DNA from: Sulfitobacter sp. EhC04
GTDB lineage: Bacteria; Pseudomonadota; Alphaproteobacteria; Rhodobacterales; Rhodobacteraceae
NCBI RefSeq assembly: GCF_001650875.1
Contig: NZ_LXYI01000049.1
Location: forward strand, 21,358 to 85,357
DNA: 64,000 nt
Direction: 5' to 3'
Below, piece by piece: positions 53,920 through 63,489 of the stretch. The notes below the pieces were generated by a model. That model was not told where the DNA came from. It saw only the letters and a program-made list of their open reading frames with translations, and searched no databases. A program made the position numbers and the translations under genes. Position 1 is the first letter of the stretch; each line of letters begins with the position of its first letter.

Positions 53920-55953
53920 TCAAGACACCGAACACAGCCGCAGCGCATCATAAACAGCGGCATGGATGTTGCGGGATGATTGCGCATCGCCAATCCGGTG
54001 CAGTTCAAACCCCCTGCCCCTTCGCGGCTGCGCCGAAAGGTCGCGCAGCGCATGCAGGTCGGTGACCCCGTCATTCCCAGATTGGCCGCGCAGATCCTCG
54101 AACAATTCGTTCATTGGCAATGTGCCCATTTCGACAATCACCTGATCGTAGGTCTGATGCGTGACATCATGGGTCAGCTCGTTCATCAGTGTCGCTTCAA
54201 GCTTGTTGCCTTTGCGCGTCACGCCGGTCAGCCGCAGGTTGCCCTCCGGGTAAAGGCCGGACTTGGCGAACTCCTTGTGCCAGCGTGTCGATTCCGGATA
54301 GGCAAGGTCCTGTCCAATGGTCACGTCAATCGTGGCCAGCCGCAGGTTTGCACCTTCGGCCTGCGCCATCTGTGCGGCCAGCAGTGCGGGATGCCTGCCG
54401 GTATTGTCCCAGATCAGGACGTCACCCGCAGGCCGAACCTGCCGCCCGACAATGTCCCAAGCGCTTTGCACCAGATCATGCCCCGCGCCGAACGACGTCT
54501 GCGGCACACCGCCGGTGGCCAGAATGACCAGATCGGGGTCAAGGGCCGCGATGCTTTCCATATCCATGTAGCGGTTGCATTCAACGTCGACACCTGACGC
54601 TTCCAGCTCGCTAAGGCGCCAGTCGATGACACCGATCAGATCGCGCCGCCAGTCGGACGCGGCCAACAGGACCTGACCGCCCGGTTGTGCCGCCGCTTCG
54701 AACAGTCGAACCCTGTGGCCCCGCGCCGCCAGCACCCGCGCCGCTTCCAGACCGGCAGGACCGGCCCCCACGACAACCGCATTGCGCGGTGTCAATGATG
54801 TCTCGATCCGGTGGCCAATGGTCAATTCGCGCCCGGTCGAGGCATTGTGCAGACATTTCGGGCGGTGCTGCGACTGGCAATGCCCCGCCCCGACGCAGGG
54901 CCTGATCCGTTGCTCTTGGCCCCGCATCAGCTTGGCCACCATATGCGGGTCCGCGATATGCGGACGGGTCAACCCCGCCATGTCCACATGCCCCTCCGAG
55001 ACCGCAAAGCGGGCCGAGGCCATGTCGGACAGTTTCGCCGCATGGAAGACCGGCAGATTGACCGCGCGCTTGAACCGGCCCACCGCCGCAACCCAGGGTG
55101 CTGCGGGCGTGCCCATGCCGGGAAACACCTCTTCGGACAGCGAACGGGAGGTGTCCATCGAGCCGAACAGCGCATTGAAAAAATCGACCGCACCTTCGCG
55201 TTCCAGAATTTGTGCCGCAGCCAGACAATCGTCGGCTGACAATTCACCGTCGATGCCCTCGTCCACCACATAGCGCATGCCAACGATAAAATCGTCGCTG
55301 ACATTGCGCCGGATCTCATCATGAACCATCAGCGCAAACCGCACGCGGTTTTCCAGCGATCCGCCAAACCGGTCGGTGCGGTGGTTGGTCTTGGGCGACA
55401 GGAACTGCCCGATCAGATGCCCCGAGGCCAGTGTCTCGATCCCGTCAAGCCCGCCTTCCTCACAGCGCCGCGCGGCTTGGCCGTAAGCTTTGACCACCCG
55501 CGCGATGTCATGTTCATCCATCTCGCGGGGGATGGCACGGTGCAGGGTTTCGCGGATCGGCGATGGGCCAATCGGCGGTAGCCAGTCCTGCGCATAGGGG
55601 TCGCCCCGCCGCCCAAGGTGGGTGATCTGGCACATCAGCGCAGCCCCCTGCGCGTGCATCCGTTCGGAAAACTGCTGAAGGTGCGGGATGATCCCGTCGG
55701 TGCCGACATTCAGCTGTTGAAAGATGTTCGGACTGTCGATGTCCACATTCGACGATCCGCCAAACATCGACAGACCAATCCCGCCCCGTGCCTTTTCTTC
55801 GTGATAGGCCTGATAGGCCTCCTGGGGGAAACCGTCCTTTTCAAGCCCACAGGCATGCGACGTGCTCATGATCCGGTTGCGCAGAACCAGTTTCTTCAGC
55901 TTCAGCGGTTGCAGCAGCGGGTCCTTGCTGCGGGTCGGGCTGTGAATGGTCAC
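53920..55953 (-). CDS. NADH:flavin oxidoreductase, TMADH/DgcA-like amine demethylase
   Basis: 677 residues. It starts at GTG after AGGAG. The N-terminal 365 residues are an Old Yellow Enzyme barrel ('PLLQPLKLKKLVLRNRIMST', 'GLDGIETLASGHLIGQFLSP'), the rest an FAD/NAD domain ('AVVVGAGPAGLEAARVLAAR'). The cluster motif reads 'CVGAGHCQSQHRPKC': Ala replaces the second Cys of the usual C-x2-C, which I recall from dimethylglycine and N-methylproline demethylases. Last gene of the operon. Confidence 0.82.
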   Translation of the reverse strand: MTIHSPTRSKDPLLQPLKLKKLVLRNRIMSTSHACGLEKDGFPQEAYQAYHEEKARGGIGLSMFGGSSNVDIDSPNIFQQLNVGTDGIIPHLQQFSERMHAQGAALMCQITHLGRRGDPYAQDWLPPIGPSPIRETLHRAIPREMDEHDIARVVKAYGQAARRCEEGGLDGIETLASGHLIGQFLSPKTNHRTDRFGGSLENRVRFALMVHDEIRRNVSDDFIVGMRYVVDEGIDGELSADDCLAAAQILEREGAVDFFNALFGSMDTSRSLSEEVFPGMGTPAAPWVAAVGRFKRAVNLPVFHAAKLSDMASARFAVSEGHVDMAGLTRPHIADPHMVAKLMRGQEQRIRPCVGAGHCQSQHRPKCLHNASTGRELTIGHRIETSLTPRNAVVVGAGPAGLEAARVLAARGHRVRLFEAAAQPGGQVLLAASDWRRDLIGVIDWRLSELEASGVDVECNRYMDMESIAALDPDLVILATGGVPQTSFGAGHDLVQSAWDIVGRQVRPAGDVLIWDNTGRHPALLAAQMAQAEGANLRLATIDVTIGQDLAYPESTRWHKEFAKSGLYPEGNLRLTGVTRKGNKLEATLMNELTHDVTHQTYDQVIVEMGTLPMNELFEDLRGQSGNDGVTDLHALRDLSAQPRRGRGFELHRIGDAQSSRNIHAAVYDALRLCSVS

Positions 55954-55996
55954 GGCAATCTCCTGTTCTGATGTGCGTCTTTCGCGGAGGGGCCTC

Positions 55997-56761
55997 TCAA
56001 AGCACCTTGGACAGGAATTCCCGTGTGCGCGGGTCCTGCGGCTTGTCAAATATCTGCGACGGTGGGCCGCTTTCCACGATACGTCCTGCATCGGTAAAAT
56101 AGACCCGATCCGAAATCTCACGGGCAAAGCCCATTTCGTGCGTCACCAGCATGCAGGTCATGCCGTCACCCGCCAGATCCTTGATCGTCACCAGCACCTC
56201 CTTGACCGTCTCGGGGTCAAGTGCTGCGGTCACCTCGTCGAACAGCATCACGTCAGGGCGCATGCACAGGCTGCGCGCAATCGCGACGCGCTGTTGCTGA
56301 CCTCCGGACAGTTCGGCCGGATAGGCCTCTTCCTTGTCGCGCAGCTTGACCTTTTCCAGCAGGGCGCGGGCGCGGGCTTCCACCTCCTTGCGGTTTTCCT
56401 TCAGCACCAGCAGCGGTGCCATCATCACGTTCTGCAAGACGGTGCGGTGCGGGAACAGGTTGTACTGTTGGAAAACGATCCCGACCTTGCGCCGCAGCGC
56501 CAGCTTGTCGAGCCCGGCATCGTGGACCTCGATCCCCTCGACCTTGACCGACCCCTTGCTGACAGGGGTCAGCCCGTTGATGGTGCGGATCAGCGTGGAT
56601 TTGCCCGACCCGGACGGCCCGATGATGCAGACCACCTCGCCTTTCATCACGTCGATGTCGATGCCTTTGAGAACCTCGAAGGTGCCAAAGCTCTTGTGGA
56701 CACCGTGCAGTGACACGATGGGCTGCGCGGGGGACCAGGTTTCGGTGGGGGACATGATCAT
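55997..56761 (-). CDS. ABC transporter ATP-binding protein, polar amino acid type (GlnQ-like)
   Basis: 254 residues. Walker A '[16 protein letters not shown]', '[20 protein letters not shown]', signature '[15 protein letters not shown]', Walker B '[20 protein letters not shown]'. The first ATG follows AGGAG. It energises the amino-acid importer with HisM/HisQ-type permeases upstream. Confidence 0.94.
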   Translation of the reverse strand: MIMSPTETWSPAQPIVSLHGVHKSFGTFEVLKGIDIDVMKGEVVCIIGPSGSGKSTLIRTINGLTPVSKGSVKVEGIEVHDAGLDKLALRRKVGIVFQQYNLFPHRTVLQNVMMAPLLVLKENRKEVEARARALLEKVKLRDKEEAYPAELSGGQQQRVAIARSLCMRPDVMLFDEVTAALDPETVKEVLVTIKDLAGDGMTCMLVTHEMGFAREISDRVYFTDAGRIVESGPPSQIFDKPQDPRTREFLSKVL

Positions 56762-56772
56762 GAAGTCTCCTG

Positions 56773-57573
56773 TCAGGACGCGACGGCAAAGCGTTTTTCA
56801 AGCCGGCGGGTGTAAACGGATAGCGGATAGATGAAGACAAAGAAGATCGTCATCAGGAACAGATAGAACGGGATCAGGAATTCGGGGCGGGCGCCTGCAG
56901 CTTCCATCGCCGCCTGGGTGTTGCCCAATGCCTCATCCACCCCGAGGATCGCAGCCATCGGTGTCATCAGGGTCAGCAACGCATACCAGTTCATCCAGGG
57001 CGGCAGCATCCGGCGGATGCATTGCGGCAGGATGACATGGCGCAGTGTCTGGCCGCGGGTGAAGGCCAGGCTTTCCGCACTTTCCCACTGACCCGACGGG
57101 ATCGACAATACCGCACCCCGCAGGATTTCCGATATGTTGGCCATCACCGGCAGGGCAAAGCCGAAGGTCGCCTTGACCCAGTCGGGGATCATCACGCGGC
57201 CAACGCCGGGCAAGGTCATCTGAAACGGCACCAGCAACATGATCGCAAACAGGATCACCAGCCAGGGCGAGTTGCGGAAAAGGTGCGTTACAAGCCTTGC
57301 AGGCACACGGATCAGCGCAACAGGGCTGATCTGCATGAACCCCAAGATCACACCCATCACCGTGGCGAAACCCATCGCCAGAACGCTCATCAGCAGATTC
57401 AGCCCGAAACCCTTGAGGATGAAGGGCATCCAGATCACCAGCGATGCAAGCGCAGAGGGCCGGGCCGCCCCACCGTCTTGCGCCGTGGCGGCAAGGGCGG
57501 CGGCAAGGCACAGACCGGCGGCAAGAACAGGCGCGCGCCAGGTGACACGGGAAACTTTCCAGTTCGGTATCAT
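56773..57573 (-). CDS. ABC transporter permease, polar amino acid type (HisM-like)
   Basis: 266 residues. The N-terminus has an extra hydrophobic segment that looks like a signal sequence ('[19 protein letters not shown]'). The permease core contains '[20 protein letters not shown]' (coupling loop). ATGA overlap with the preceding permease gene. Confidence 0.9.
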   Translation of the reverse strand: MIPNWKVSRVTWRAPVLAAGLCLAAALAATAQDGGAARPSALASLVIWMPFILKGFGLNLLMSVLAMGFATVMGVILGFMQISPVALIRVPARLVTHLFRNSPWLVILFAIMLLVPFQMTLPGVGRVMIPDWVKATFGFALPVMANISEILRGAVLSIPSGQWESAESLAFTRGQTLRHVILPQCIRRMLPPWMNWYALLTLMTPMAAILGVDEALGNTQAAMEAAGARPEFLIPFYLFLMTIFFVFIYPLSVYTRRLEKRFAVAS

Positions 57574-58316
57574 TGGCCATACCCCGGCAATGCAAGCCTG
57601 TGTTCGATCACCGACATGATCCGCGCGATGATGGCGACAAGCACGATGTAATACAGGAACAGCAGCACCATCATCTCCGGCACATTGACGCTGTCCGACC
57701 ATATCCCGCTGAGGGAATAGGTAATTTCGGGAACCGCAATCACATAGGCCAGCGAAGACGTCTTGGCGAGTGAAACGATATTGTTGGTCAGCGCAGGCAG
57801 GCAGATGCGCACCGCCAGCGGCAGGGTGATGTAGACAAAGATCTTGAACTGAGAGAACCCCAACGACTCCGCCGCCTCCTTGGTGGAGTCAGGCACCGCC
57901 TCGATCCCCGAACGAAAGATCTCCACGTTGTAACTTCCGCCGAAAATGCCGATGGCGATCACCGCCCAGCCAAAGCTGCCGATCATCGGCTCATACCAGC
58001 CGCCCATATCGACCTGCGGGGTGATCGCCCCGAGGCCAAAGTAGAAAAACAACAGCTGCACGATGGGCGGCGTGTTGCGGAAAACCTCGATATAGGCGGC
58101 GACCAGCCAGCGCACCGGCCTGACCCGTGAGGTCTGCGCGCCCGCGCCGACCACGCCAATCACCAGCGATACCGCGATGATGGCCGTGATCAGCTTGATC
58201 GAAACCCACATGCCCTCCAGCAGACGACCCCAGTCATAGGAATCGTAGAAGGGCGAAAAATTCAGCCCGGTGGTGTCGTTGAGCCGTTCAAAGAACGGCG
58301 CGATGAGGTCCAGCAA
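57570..58316 (-). CDS. ABC transporter permease, polar amino acid type (HisQ-like)
   Basis: 248 residues. 'VEVFRNTPP' type motif reads 'AAYIEVFRNTPPIVQLLFFY', and the coupling loop is 'KEAAESLGFSQFKIFVYITL'. Five to six helices. It pairs with the HisM-like permease. Confidence 0.93.
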   Translation of the reverse strand: MLDLIAPFFERLNDTTGLNFSPFYDSYDWGRLLEGMWVSIKLITAIIAVSLVIGVVGAGAQTSRVRPVRWLVAAYIEVFRNTPPIVQLLFFYFGLGAITPQVDMGGWYEPMIGSFGWAVIAIGIFGGSYNVEIFRSGIEAVPDSTKEAAESLGFSQFKIFVYITLPLAVRICLPALTNNIVSLAKTSSLAYVIAVPEITYSLSGIWSDSVNVPEMMVLLFLYYIVLVAIIARIMSVIEHRLALPGYGQ

Positions 58317-58335
58317 GATGTAATCCTGTCATTGG

Positions 58336-58358
58336 CCGGGGGGGCGTACCCCCCCCGG
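58336..58358 (-). terminator. Hairpin between family-3 binding-protein and permease genes
   Basis: CCGGGGGGG and CCCCCCCGG form a nine-base stem with a five-base loop. It stands directly after the binding-protein stop. No U-run follows. Confidence 0.6.
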
Positions 58359-58363
58359 TGTCA

Positions 58364-59206
58364 TCAGTTGTCCAGATAGGAGCTGTCGTACTGCAGCTTT
58401 TCGTTCATATCGGCGATCCACGGGGACGGCTTGACGCCCCATTTCTCTTCAAGCTCGATCAGCGTGCCGTCCTTGTGCCAGTTGTAGGCCATACCGGACA
58501 TGAAGGTGCCCCAGATACCGTCCTTCTCTTCCAGCGGCACGGCAAGGCCCCAGGGGTTCGAGAAAACCGTGCCCACCGGCATTTCATAGCCATCCCACTC
58601 ACCACTGGCGAGATCGGCCGAAATCGACGTGTCGTCATAGACCCAGGCAACACATTTGCCTGACCGCAGTGCCTCCTTGGCCTCGGTATTGCCGCCAAAG
58701 GCCACCACATCCGCGCCAAACTCGACCTCCGCGATCTTGTTGTAAAACACCCCCTGCTTGCCGCAGACAGGCTTGCCCTTGATGTCGTCCCAGGACGAAA
58801 TCACGCCTTCCTTGGCCATCAGCGTCGGCCCGGACGTCCAGTAGGCGGGTTCAACAATCCCCACCACCTCGCGACGGTCGGGGCGGTCGGACATGGCACC
58901 GATCAGCAGGTCGATCTTGCCCTGTTGCAGAAACTCCATACGGTTGGCCGAGGAAATCACAACCGTTTCCAGCTCGACCCCCATGCGATCTGCAACCGTC
59001 TGGGCGAGGTCCACCTCAATCCCCTCGACAGAACCGTCCGGCGCGCGAAATGCCCAGGGCTTGAACGCGCCCTGCACGCCGACACGCAGCACACCGCGTT
59101 CGAGAACTTCCTTGAAGCGGTCGTTGGTCACCTCCTGCGCCAGCCCCGCCGTGGCGGTCAGCGCGCCCAGGGCGATGGTACTCAGCAGTGTTTTCATCAT
59201 GGTCAT
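58364..59206 (-). CDS. Amino acid ABC transporter substrate-binding protein (family 3)
   Basis: 280 residues. Signal peptide (MTMMKTLLSTIALGALTATA, then GLAQ), the ATG after AAGGAG. 'GVLRVGVQGAFKPWAFRAPD' and 'ANRMEFLQQGKIDLLIGAMS' are family 3 markers. Ligand probably a polar or modified amino acid; context suggests an N-methylated one (inference). Confidence 0.92.
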   Translation of the reverse strand: MTMMKTLLSTIALGALTATAGLAQEVTNDRFKEVLERGVLRVGVQGAFKPWAFRAPDGSVEGIEVDLAQTVADRMGVELETVVISSANRMEFLQQGKIDLLIGAMSDRPDRREVVGIVEPAYWTSGPTLMAKEGVISSWDDIKGKPVCGKQGVFYNKIAEVEFGADVVAFGGNTEAKEALRSGKCVAWVYDDTSISADLASGEWDGYEMPVGTVFSNPWGLAVPLEEKDGIWGTFMSGMAYNWHKDGTLIELEEKWGVKPSPWIADMNEKLQYDSSYLDN

Positions 59207-59228
59207 CGGTTTCTCCTTGTTGGTTTTG

Positions 59229-60752
59229 TCATGGTTGCATTGCCGGTTGATCCGGCTCTTTCCTGTTGTGCCGCGGCACACAGAATTCCGTTTCCTGTCG
59301 TGCCAGGAACGCCTCGATCTCCGAAGCTTTCCTGACCGCGCTCCAGCCGAACAGCGGGGCCAATGTGTCGGCAGTCCGCGCTGCATCCTCGCGGCTGACC
59401 ATCCCTGACCAGACCGCGCCGGTGCGGCGCGCCAGAACCGCATAGAGGTCCGGCGCATGTTCATGGGTCACAGCGAGCGCCTCAGCGTCTGTCGGGGCTT
59501 GCGTGGTCTGTCCCAGGCTGATCGTCGCCCGGGCTTTGGGCGGGCCGATCCGCGCGACCACCTCGGACAACATGCGGCGTCCTGCGCTACGCAGGCTCAT
59601 CACCGGCCCCGCCGTCATCGCGAGAACGTTCTCGAACCCCTGCGGGGCCAGATCATGCACCCTGCGTTCACGCGCGCCCATCGGGCGGCTTGCATCCTCG
59701 GTCAGCGGGCGCACCCCGGCCCAGCATTGTTCCACGTGCTTCTCCGTCAGACCCAGACCCGGCAACAAATGGTTCGCCTCACCCAGCAGGAACGCCAGAT
59801 CATCGCGATCCGCATGAACGTTCCGTGCGTCCCCTTCAAATGGCGTCTCGGTCGGCCCGAAATAGAACCGGTCCTGCCCCAGCGGCAGGCCATAAAACGG
59901 ATGGCCGCCGCGATGCATTGTGGCGATCCCCCGGTCGGCAAATCCTTCGGGCAGCCGGACGATGATATGCGCACCCTTTGTCCCACGCACCAGACGCTTG
60001 CCAAAGTCGGCAAGCCCGTCGGCCCAGCTTCCGGCCAAGTTCAGAACCACAAGGGCGCGCGCCTCGGTGATGCTGCCGGGACCCTCAAGCCCCAAACGCC
60101 ACAAACCCGCCACGTCCCTGCCCCGCAACTCCGCTCGGGTCATCAGCCGTAACTCTGCCCCATGCAACTCTGCGTCCAGCGCATTGTCGATGCACAGGCG
60201 CTCGGGCTCCGTGAACAGATATTCGCGAAAGCTGACCATGCCGCGCAACGCGTCCTGATCGCGCAGATGTCGGCCAATGGGATGCGTCCCTGCGGCATCG
60301 GCATCGCGCGATTTGACATCCAGGGGCACCCCGGACGGGCCAATCAGACGCAGCAGCCGCAGACCGGCATCAAGCTGCCAGCGCGGAAACGGGCCGTCGC
60401 GCCAGATTGGAAATGACAGCTCAATCGCCCGCGTTCCGACGGTTTCGTCCTGCGCCAGTTCGGCCCGCGCCTGCATCGCATCCCGTGCCATATGCAGCGC
60501 GCGCGCAAACCGGATGGGATGCCGGATCGCGTTTCTGATCGGATCGGGCCCCTCAAGATAGCGCAGTCCGCAATGCAACATGCGCGACGACCTGCCACTG
60601 GCGCCTGATCCCAGATCCTCGGCCTCGACCAACAACACCTTGTACCCTGCCCCGGCCAGTTCGCGCAGAGCAGCCGTGCCGTTGACGCCGCCTCCGACGA
60701 CCACGACATCGAAAATCTCTTTGTTCCTTTCGGGGGGCAGGTTCTGGTTCAT
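59229..60752 (-). CDS. FAD-dependent oxidoreductase, glycerol-3-phosphate dehydrogenase (GlpD) family
   Basis: About 507 residues. FAD motif 'VVVVGGGVNGTAALRELAGA' near residue 17, and GlpD markers 'GSGASGRSSRMLHCGLRYLE'. The C-terminal domain holds 'AGVRPLTEDASRPMGARE'. It is the first gene of the ABC/demethylase operon. Although GlpD-like, its place suggests a different substrate such as an amine or hydroxy acid. The start is not certain; 'MNQNLPPERNK' preferred. Confidence 0.8.
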   Translation of the reverse strand: MNQNLPPERNKEIFDVVVVGGGVNGTAALRELAGAGYKVLLVEAEDLGSGASGRSSRMLHCGLRYLEGPDPIRNAIRHPIRFARALHMARDAMQARAELAQDETVGTRAIELSFPIWRDGPFPRWQLDAGLRLLRLIGPSGVPLDVKSRDADAAGTHPIGRHLRDQDALRGMVSFREYLFTEPERLCIDNALDAELHGAELRLMTRAELRGRDVAGLWRLGLEGPGSITEARALVVLNLAGSWADGLADFGKRLVRGTKGAHIIVRLPEGFADRGIATMHRGGHPFYGLPLGQDRFYFGPTETPFEGDARNVHADRDDLAFLLGEANHLLPGLGLTEKHVEQCWAGVRPLTEDASRPMGARERRVHDLAPQGFENVLAMTAGPVMSLRSAGRRMLSEVVARIGPPKARATISLGQTTQAPTDAEALAVTHEHAPDLYAVLARRTGAVWSGMVSREDAARTADTLAPLFGWSAVRKASEIEAFLARQETEFCVPRHNRKEPDQPAMQP

Positions 60753-60803
60753 GGACCGTACTAGAACCAATCACCCATTAGAATCAAAATGCAAAGTTAA
60801 CCT

Positions 60804-60830
60804 TTCAATATGCGTTTCACGCATATTGAA
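60804..60830. promoter_or_regulatory. 27-bp perfect inverted repeat upstream of the GlpD-like gene
   Basis: TTCAATATGCGT, a 3-base spacer, then ACGCATATTGAA: 12-bp arms, all matching. It lies in the 90 bp between the second LysR gene and the operon start. No U-run follows on the minus strand, so I favour an operator over a terminator. Confidence 0.55.
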
Positions 60831-60842
60831 CCGGGCCGCCTG

Positions 60843-61748
60843 TCAGCCCATCCCGGCAAGCACCTCGTCCCTCAGTGTTTCCGCATGGCCGATCAACTCG
60901 GTCGCCAGAACAGTCGGCGTGCGCGTGTCGGGTTCCAGCAGGGCAAATCGGCACGGGATCTGCGGCAGAAAGGGCCGGAACACGATGCTGGGATCGCGAT
61001 TGGCCCATGCGGTGAAAGGGTCAACCACCGCCAGCCCCAACCCGCGCTTGACCATGCTGCACATCGGAGCGGACATGGTTGTCTCGGTCAGTTGCAATGG
61101 CGTGATCCCCGCGCCCTGCATGATGTCATCAAAGATCCGCCGCGCCGAAACCGAAACCGTCCAGCCGATCAGCCGCTCGCCCGACAGATCCTCTGGCCGC
61201 ACGACTTCGCGCTCGGCCAACGGATGATCCGCCGGAATCGCGGTGATATAGCTGGTGTCGGCAAAAATACGTGTGTGAAACCCCGACAGTTGGAACGGTG
61301 TCTCCGCCAGGCCGAAATCGACCTGCTGTGTGGCCACCCATTTTTCAACGCTGACCGACATTCTGACGTTCAGCTTGACCCGTGCCAGCGGCCTGCCTTG
61401 CGAAAACCGCGAAATGACCTCGGGCAGAAAGTCCAGCCCAAGCGCCGGCAGCGCGGCGATCCTGACACCGCCGTCCGCGCCTTCTTCCATGCGGCGGCTG
61501 AAGTCATCCAGCGACGACAGGGTCACAAACAACCGTTCCACCTCGTCCAGCAGCAGATGCGCCGCATGGGTGGGCACAACCCGCCCCTTGCGCCGCTCGA
61601 ACAACTTGACGCCGACGCTGCTTTCCAGCTTGTCGATCATCCGACTGACCGCAGGCTGGCTGCGCCCCAGAACTTCGGCAGCACCTGAAATGGTGCCTGT
61701 ACGCATCACGATCTGAAACGCCTCATATATGGAGGGGTGCAGCCTCAT
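60843..61748 (-). CDS. LysR-family transcriptional regulator (second of tandem pair)
   Basis: 301 residues. Winged helix at the N-terminus ('TISGAAEVLGRSQPAVSRMI'), then a substrate-binding domain. Its ATG overlaps the stop of the other LysR gene, so the two are made together. It lies directly upstream of the GlpD-like/ABC/demethylase operon on the same strand. Confidence 0.9.
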   Translation of the reverse strand: MRLHPSIYEAFQIVMRTGTISGAAEVLGRSQPAVSRMIDKLESSVGVKLFERRKGRVVPTHAAHLLLDEVERLFVTLSSLDDFSRRMEEGADGGVRIAALPALGLDFLPEVISRFSQGRPLARVKLNVRMSVSVEKWVATQQVDFGLAETPFQLSGFHTRIFADTSYITAIPADHPLAEREVVRPEDLSGERLIGWTVSVSARRIFDDIMQGAGITPLQLTETTMSAPMCSMVKRGLGLAVVDPFTAWANRDPSIVFRPFLPQIPCRFALLEPDTRTPTVLATELIGHAETLRDEVLAGMG

Positions 61749-62683
61749 TTGCCCATTCCTGGTTCCAGCAGTGCATCGACCCCCAGCGCCGGATAGCGCG
61801 CGGCGATGGCCATCAGATCGGACTGCATTTCACTGACCAGCCAGCTGCTGACGTCCTGCACCACATCGGCATGGTCGCCCCCCGACCGCGCCAGAATGCG
61901 GCATTCGCGACCGGGGCATACCTGTTTGTTCACTGCCGGAATCAACCGCTCCTCGTTTATCCAGTGGCTGACGATGTTCATCCAGCCCGCAGCGATCCCC
62001 TGCCCCAGAAGGGCGGCTTGAATCACCACGGAATAATCCGAAAACCCCAATTGTGCCTCGCGCCGCAGACCCATGCCGACCATCAGATCGGCCAGTTCGT
62101 CCGAGGCCTCGCCTTCAAGCCGGATCAGGGCGGGACCGTCCTTTGGCGGTGGTTCCAGATAGCCCGGCGCGCAGACCGGGACATAAGACTCACGCATGAC
62201 AAACCGCCCGGCGGTGTCCGGCGCAACGCCATAACGCATGGCAATATCCACGCCATTGGTCGGCCCGGTCACCTGACCGGCAATAAGCTGAAACCGCAGA
62301 TCGACGCCGGGAAAGGTCGCCTGAAACCGTGCAATGCGCGGCATCAGCCAATGGGTTGTAAAGGCGGTCGAGACCGACAATGTGACCTGTACCTTGCCCG
62401 TCCGCCGCTCCTCGATCTGGTGAAGAACGCGATCTATCTGCAAAAATGCCGTTTCCACAGCGGTTTTCAACAGTTGACCACTTTCTGTCAGCCGCGCACC
62501 CGGTTTGCCGCGCAGGAACAATTGCGCGCCAAGATGCTCCTCCAGACCGGCAAGCGCCCGGCTGACGGCGGGCTGTGTGACGTTCAACTCTTCCGCCGCC
62601 CGTGTGAAATTCTCATGCCGTGCCGCCGCTTCAAAAACAAACAGCGCATTGGCGGAGGGAAGTTTGCGACGGAGACCATTCAT
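61745..62683 (-). CDS. LysR-family transcriptional regulator, GcvA-like
   Basis: 312 residues. Winged helix 'NFTRAAEELNVTQPAVSRAL' near residue 25; the start 'MNGLRRKLPSANALFVFEAA' is typical of GcvA-type regulators. Divergent from the HAD gene, with a near-perfect palindrome in the 110-bp gap. Confidence 0.9.
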   Translation of the reverse strand: MNGLRRKLPSANALFVFEAAARHENFTRAAEELNVTQPAVSRALAGLEEHLGAQLFLRGKPGARLTESGQLLKTAVETAFLQIDRVLHQIEERRTGKVQVTLSVSTAFTTHWLMPRIARFQATFPGVDLRFQLIAGQVTGPTNGVDIAMRYGVAPDTAGRFVMRESYVPVCAPGYLEPPPKDGPALIRLEGEASDELADLMVGMGLRREAQLGFSDYSVVIQAALLGQGIAAGWMNIVSHWINEERLIPAVNKQVCPGRECRILARSGGDHADVVQDVSSWLVSEMQSDLMAIAARYPALGVDALLEPGMGK

Positions 62684-62707
62684 TACCTCAGATTATGGAA
62701 ACCCTCA

Positions 62708-62729
62708 GAATTTGGCAATTGCCCAATTC
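62708..62729. promoter_or_regulatory. 22-bp near-perfect palindrome, likely LysR operator
   Basis: GAATTTGGCAA followed by TTGCCCAATTC; ten of eleven pairs match. It lies 25 bp before the GcvA-like gene and 65 bp before the HAD gene, the usual place for a LysR site in a divergent promoter. Confidence 0.6.
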
Positions 62730-62793
62730 ACTGCATCTGCACCATGTTTGCCGCAACGCAACCGCCCTGCGGGGCCTCCAGCATGAGGGTTTC

Positions 62794-63489
62794 ATGGATT
62801 TCACCCCGTTCAAAGTTTTGACGTTCGACATTGTCGGCACCTGTATTGATTTCGAAAAAGGCGTTCTTGACGCCGTGCGGCGGATCGGCGGGCGCCCGGA
62901 TCTGTCTGACGACGATATCTTTGGCCCTTACATGGCGGGCCGCGACCAACACTACGGCCGCTCAAGCGAGGTCTTTTCCGATGTCTATCTGCATCTGGCA
63001 AAAGAGCTTGATCTGGACGCAACGCCCGAGGCAGCCCGCGACTTTCAACTGTCGGTGCTGGAATGGCCCGCCTTTGCCGATTCAGTCGAGGCGCTGGCCC
63101 GCCTGCGCAGCCGCTTTCGGCTGGTCGCAATGACCAATGCGGACCGCACTGCCTATACCTCTTACGCGCATCGGTTGGGGCTGCCGTTCCACGATGCCGT
63201 CACCTGTGACGAAGCCCAATGCGCCAAGCCAAACCCCGAATTCTTTGCCTTCAATCGCGGACGTCAGTCGGCGCTTGGCTACAAGCAAAGCGAAATCCTG
63301 CATGTCGCCCAAAGCCAGCATCACGACATCGGCATCGCGAAATCGTTGGGCTACACAACCTGCTGGATCGAACGGCGACATGACCAGCCCGGTTACGGTG
63401 CTACGCCAGATCCCGCCACGTTCACCGAACCCGATCTGCGGCTGCACAGCCTGGGGGCGCTGGCCGACGCCGTGTTTGGAACAGCATGA
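62794..63489 (+). CDS. HAD-superfamily hydrolase, 2-haloacid-dehalogenase-like
   Basis: 231 residues from the ATG after GAGGG; the open frame continues upstream into the promoter. The nucleophile motif is 'LTFDIVGTCIDF' (usually FDxYGTLxD), and motif II is 'LVAMTNADRT'; motif III Lys is in 'CAKPNPEFF'. Haloacid dehalogenase type II relatives are often found with amine-oxidase genes and may act as phosphatases. Co-translated with the following oxidase. Confidence 0.82.
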   Translation: MDFTPFKVLTFDIVGTCIDFEKGVLDAVRRIGGRPDLSDDDIFGPYMAGRDQHYGRSSEVFSDVYLHLAKELDLDATPEAARDFQLSVLEWPAFADSVEALARLRSRFRLVAMTNADRTAYTSYAHRLGLPFHDAVTCDEAQCAKPNPEFFAFNRGRQSALGYKQSEILHVAQSQHHDIGIAKSLGYTTCWIERRHDQPGYGATPDPATFTEPDLRLHSLGALADAVFGTA

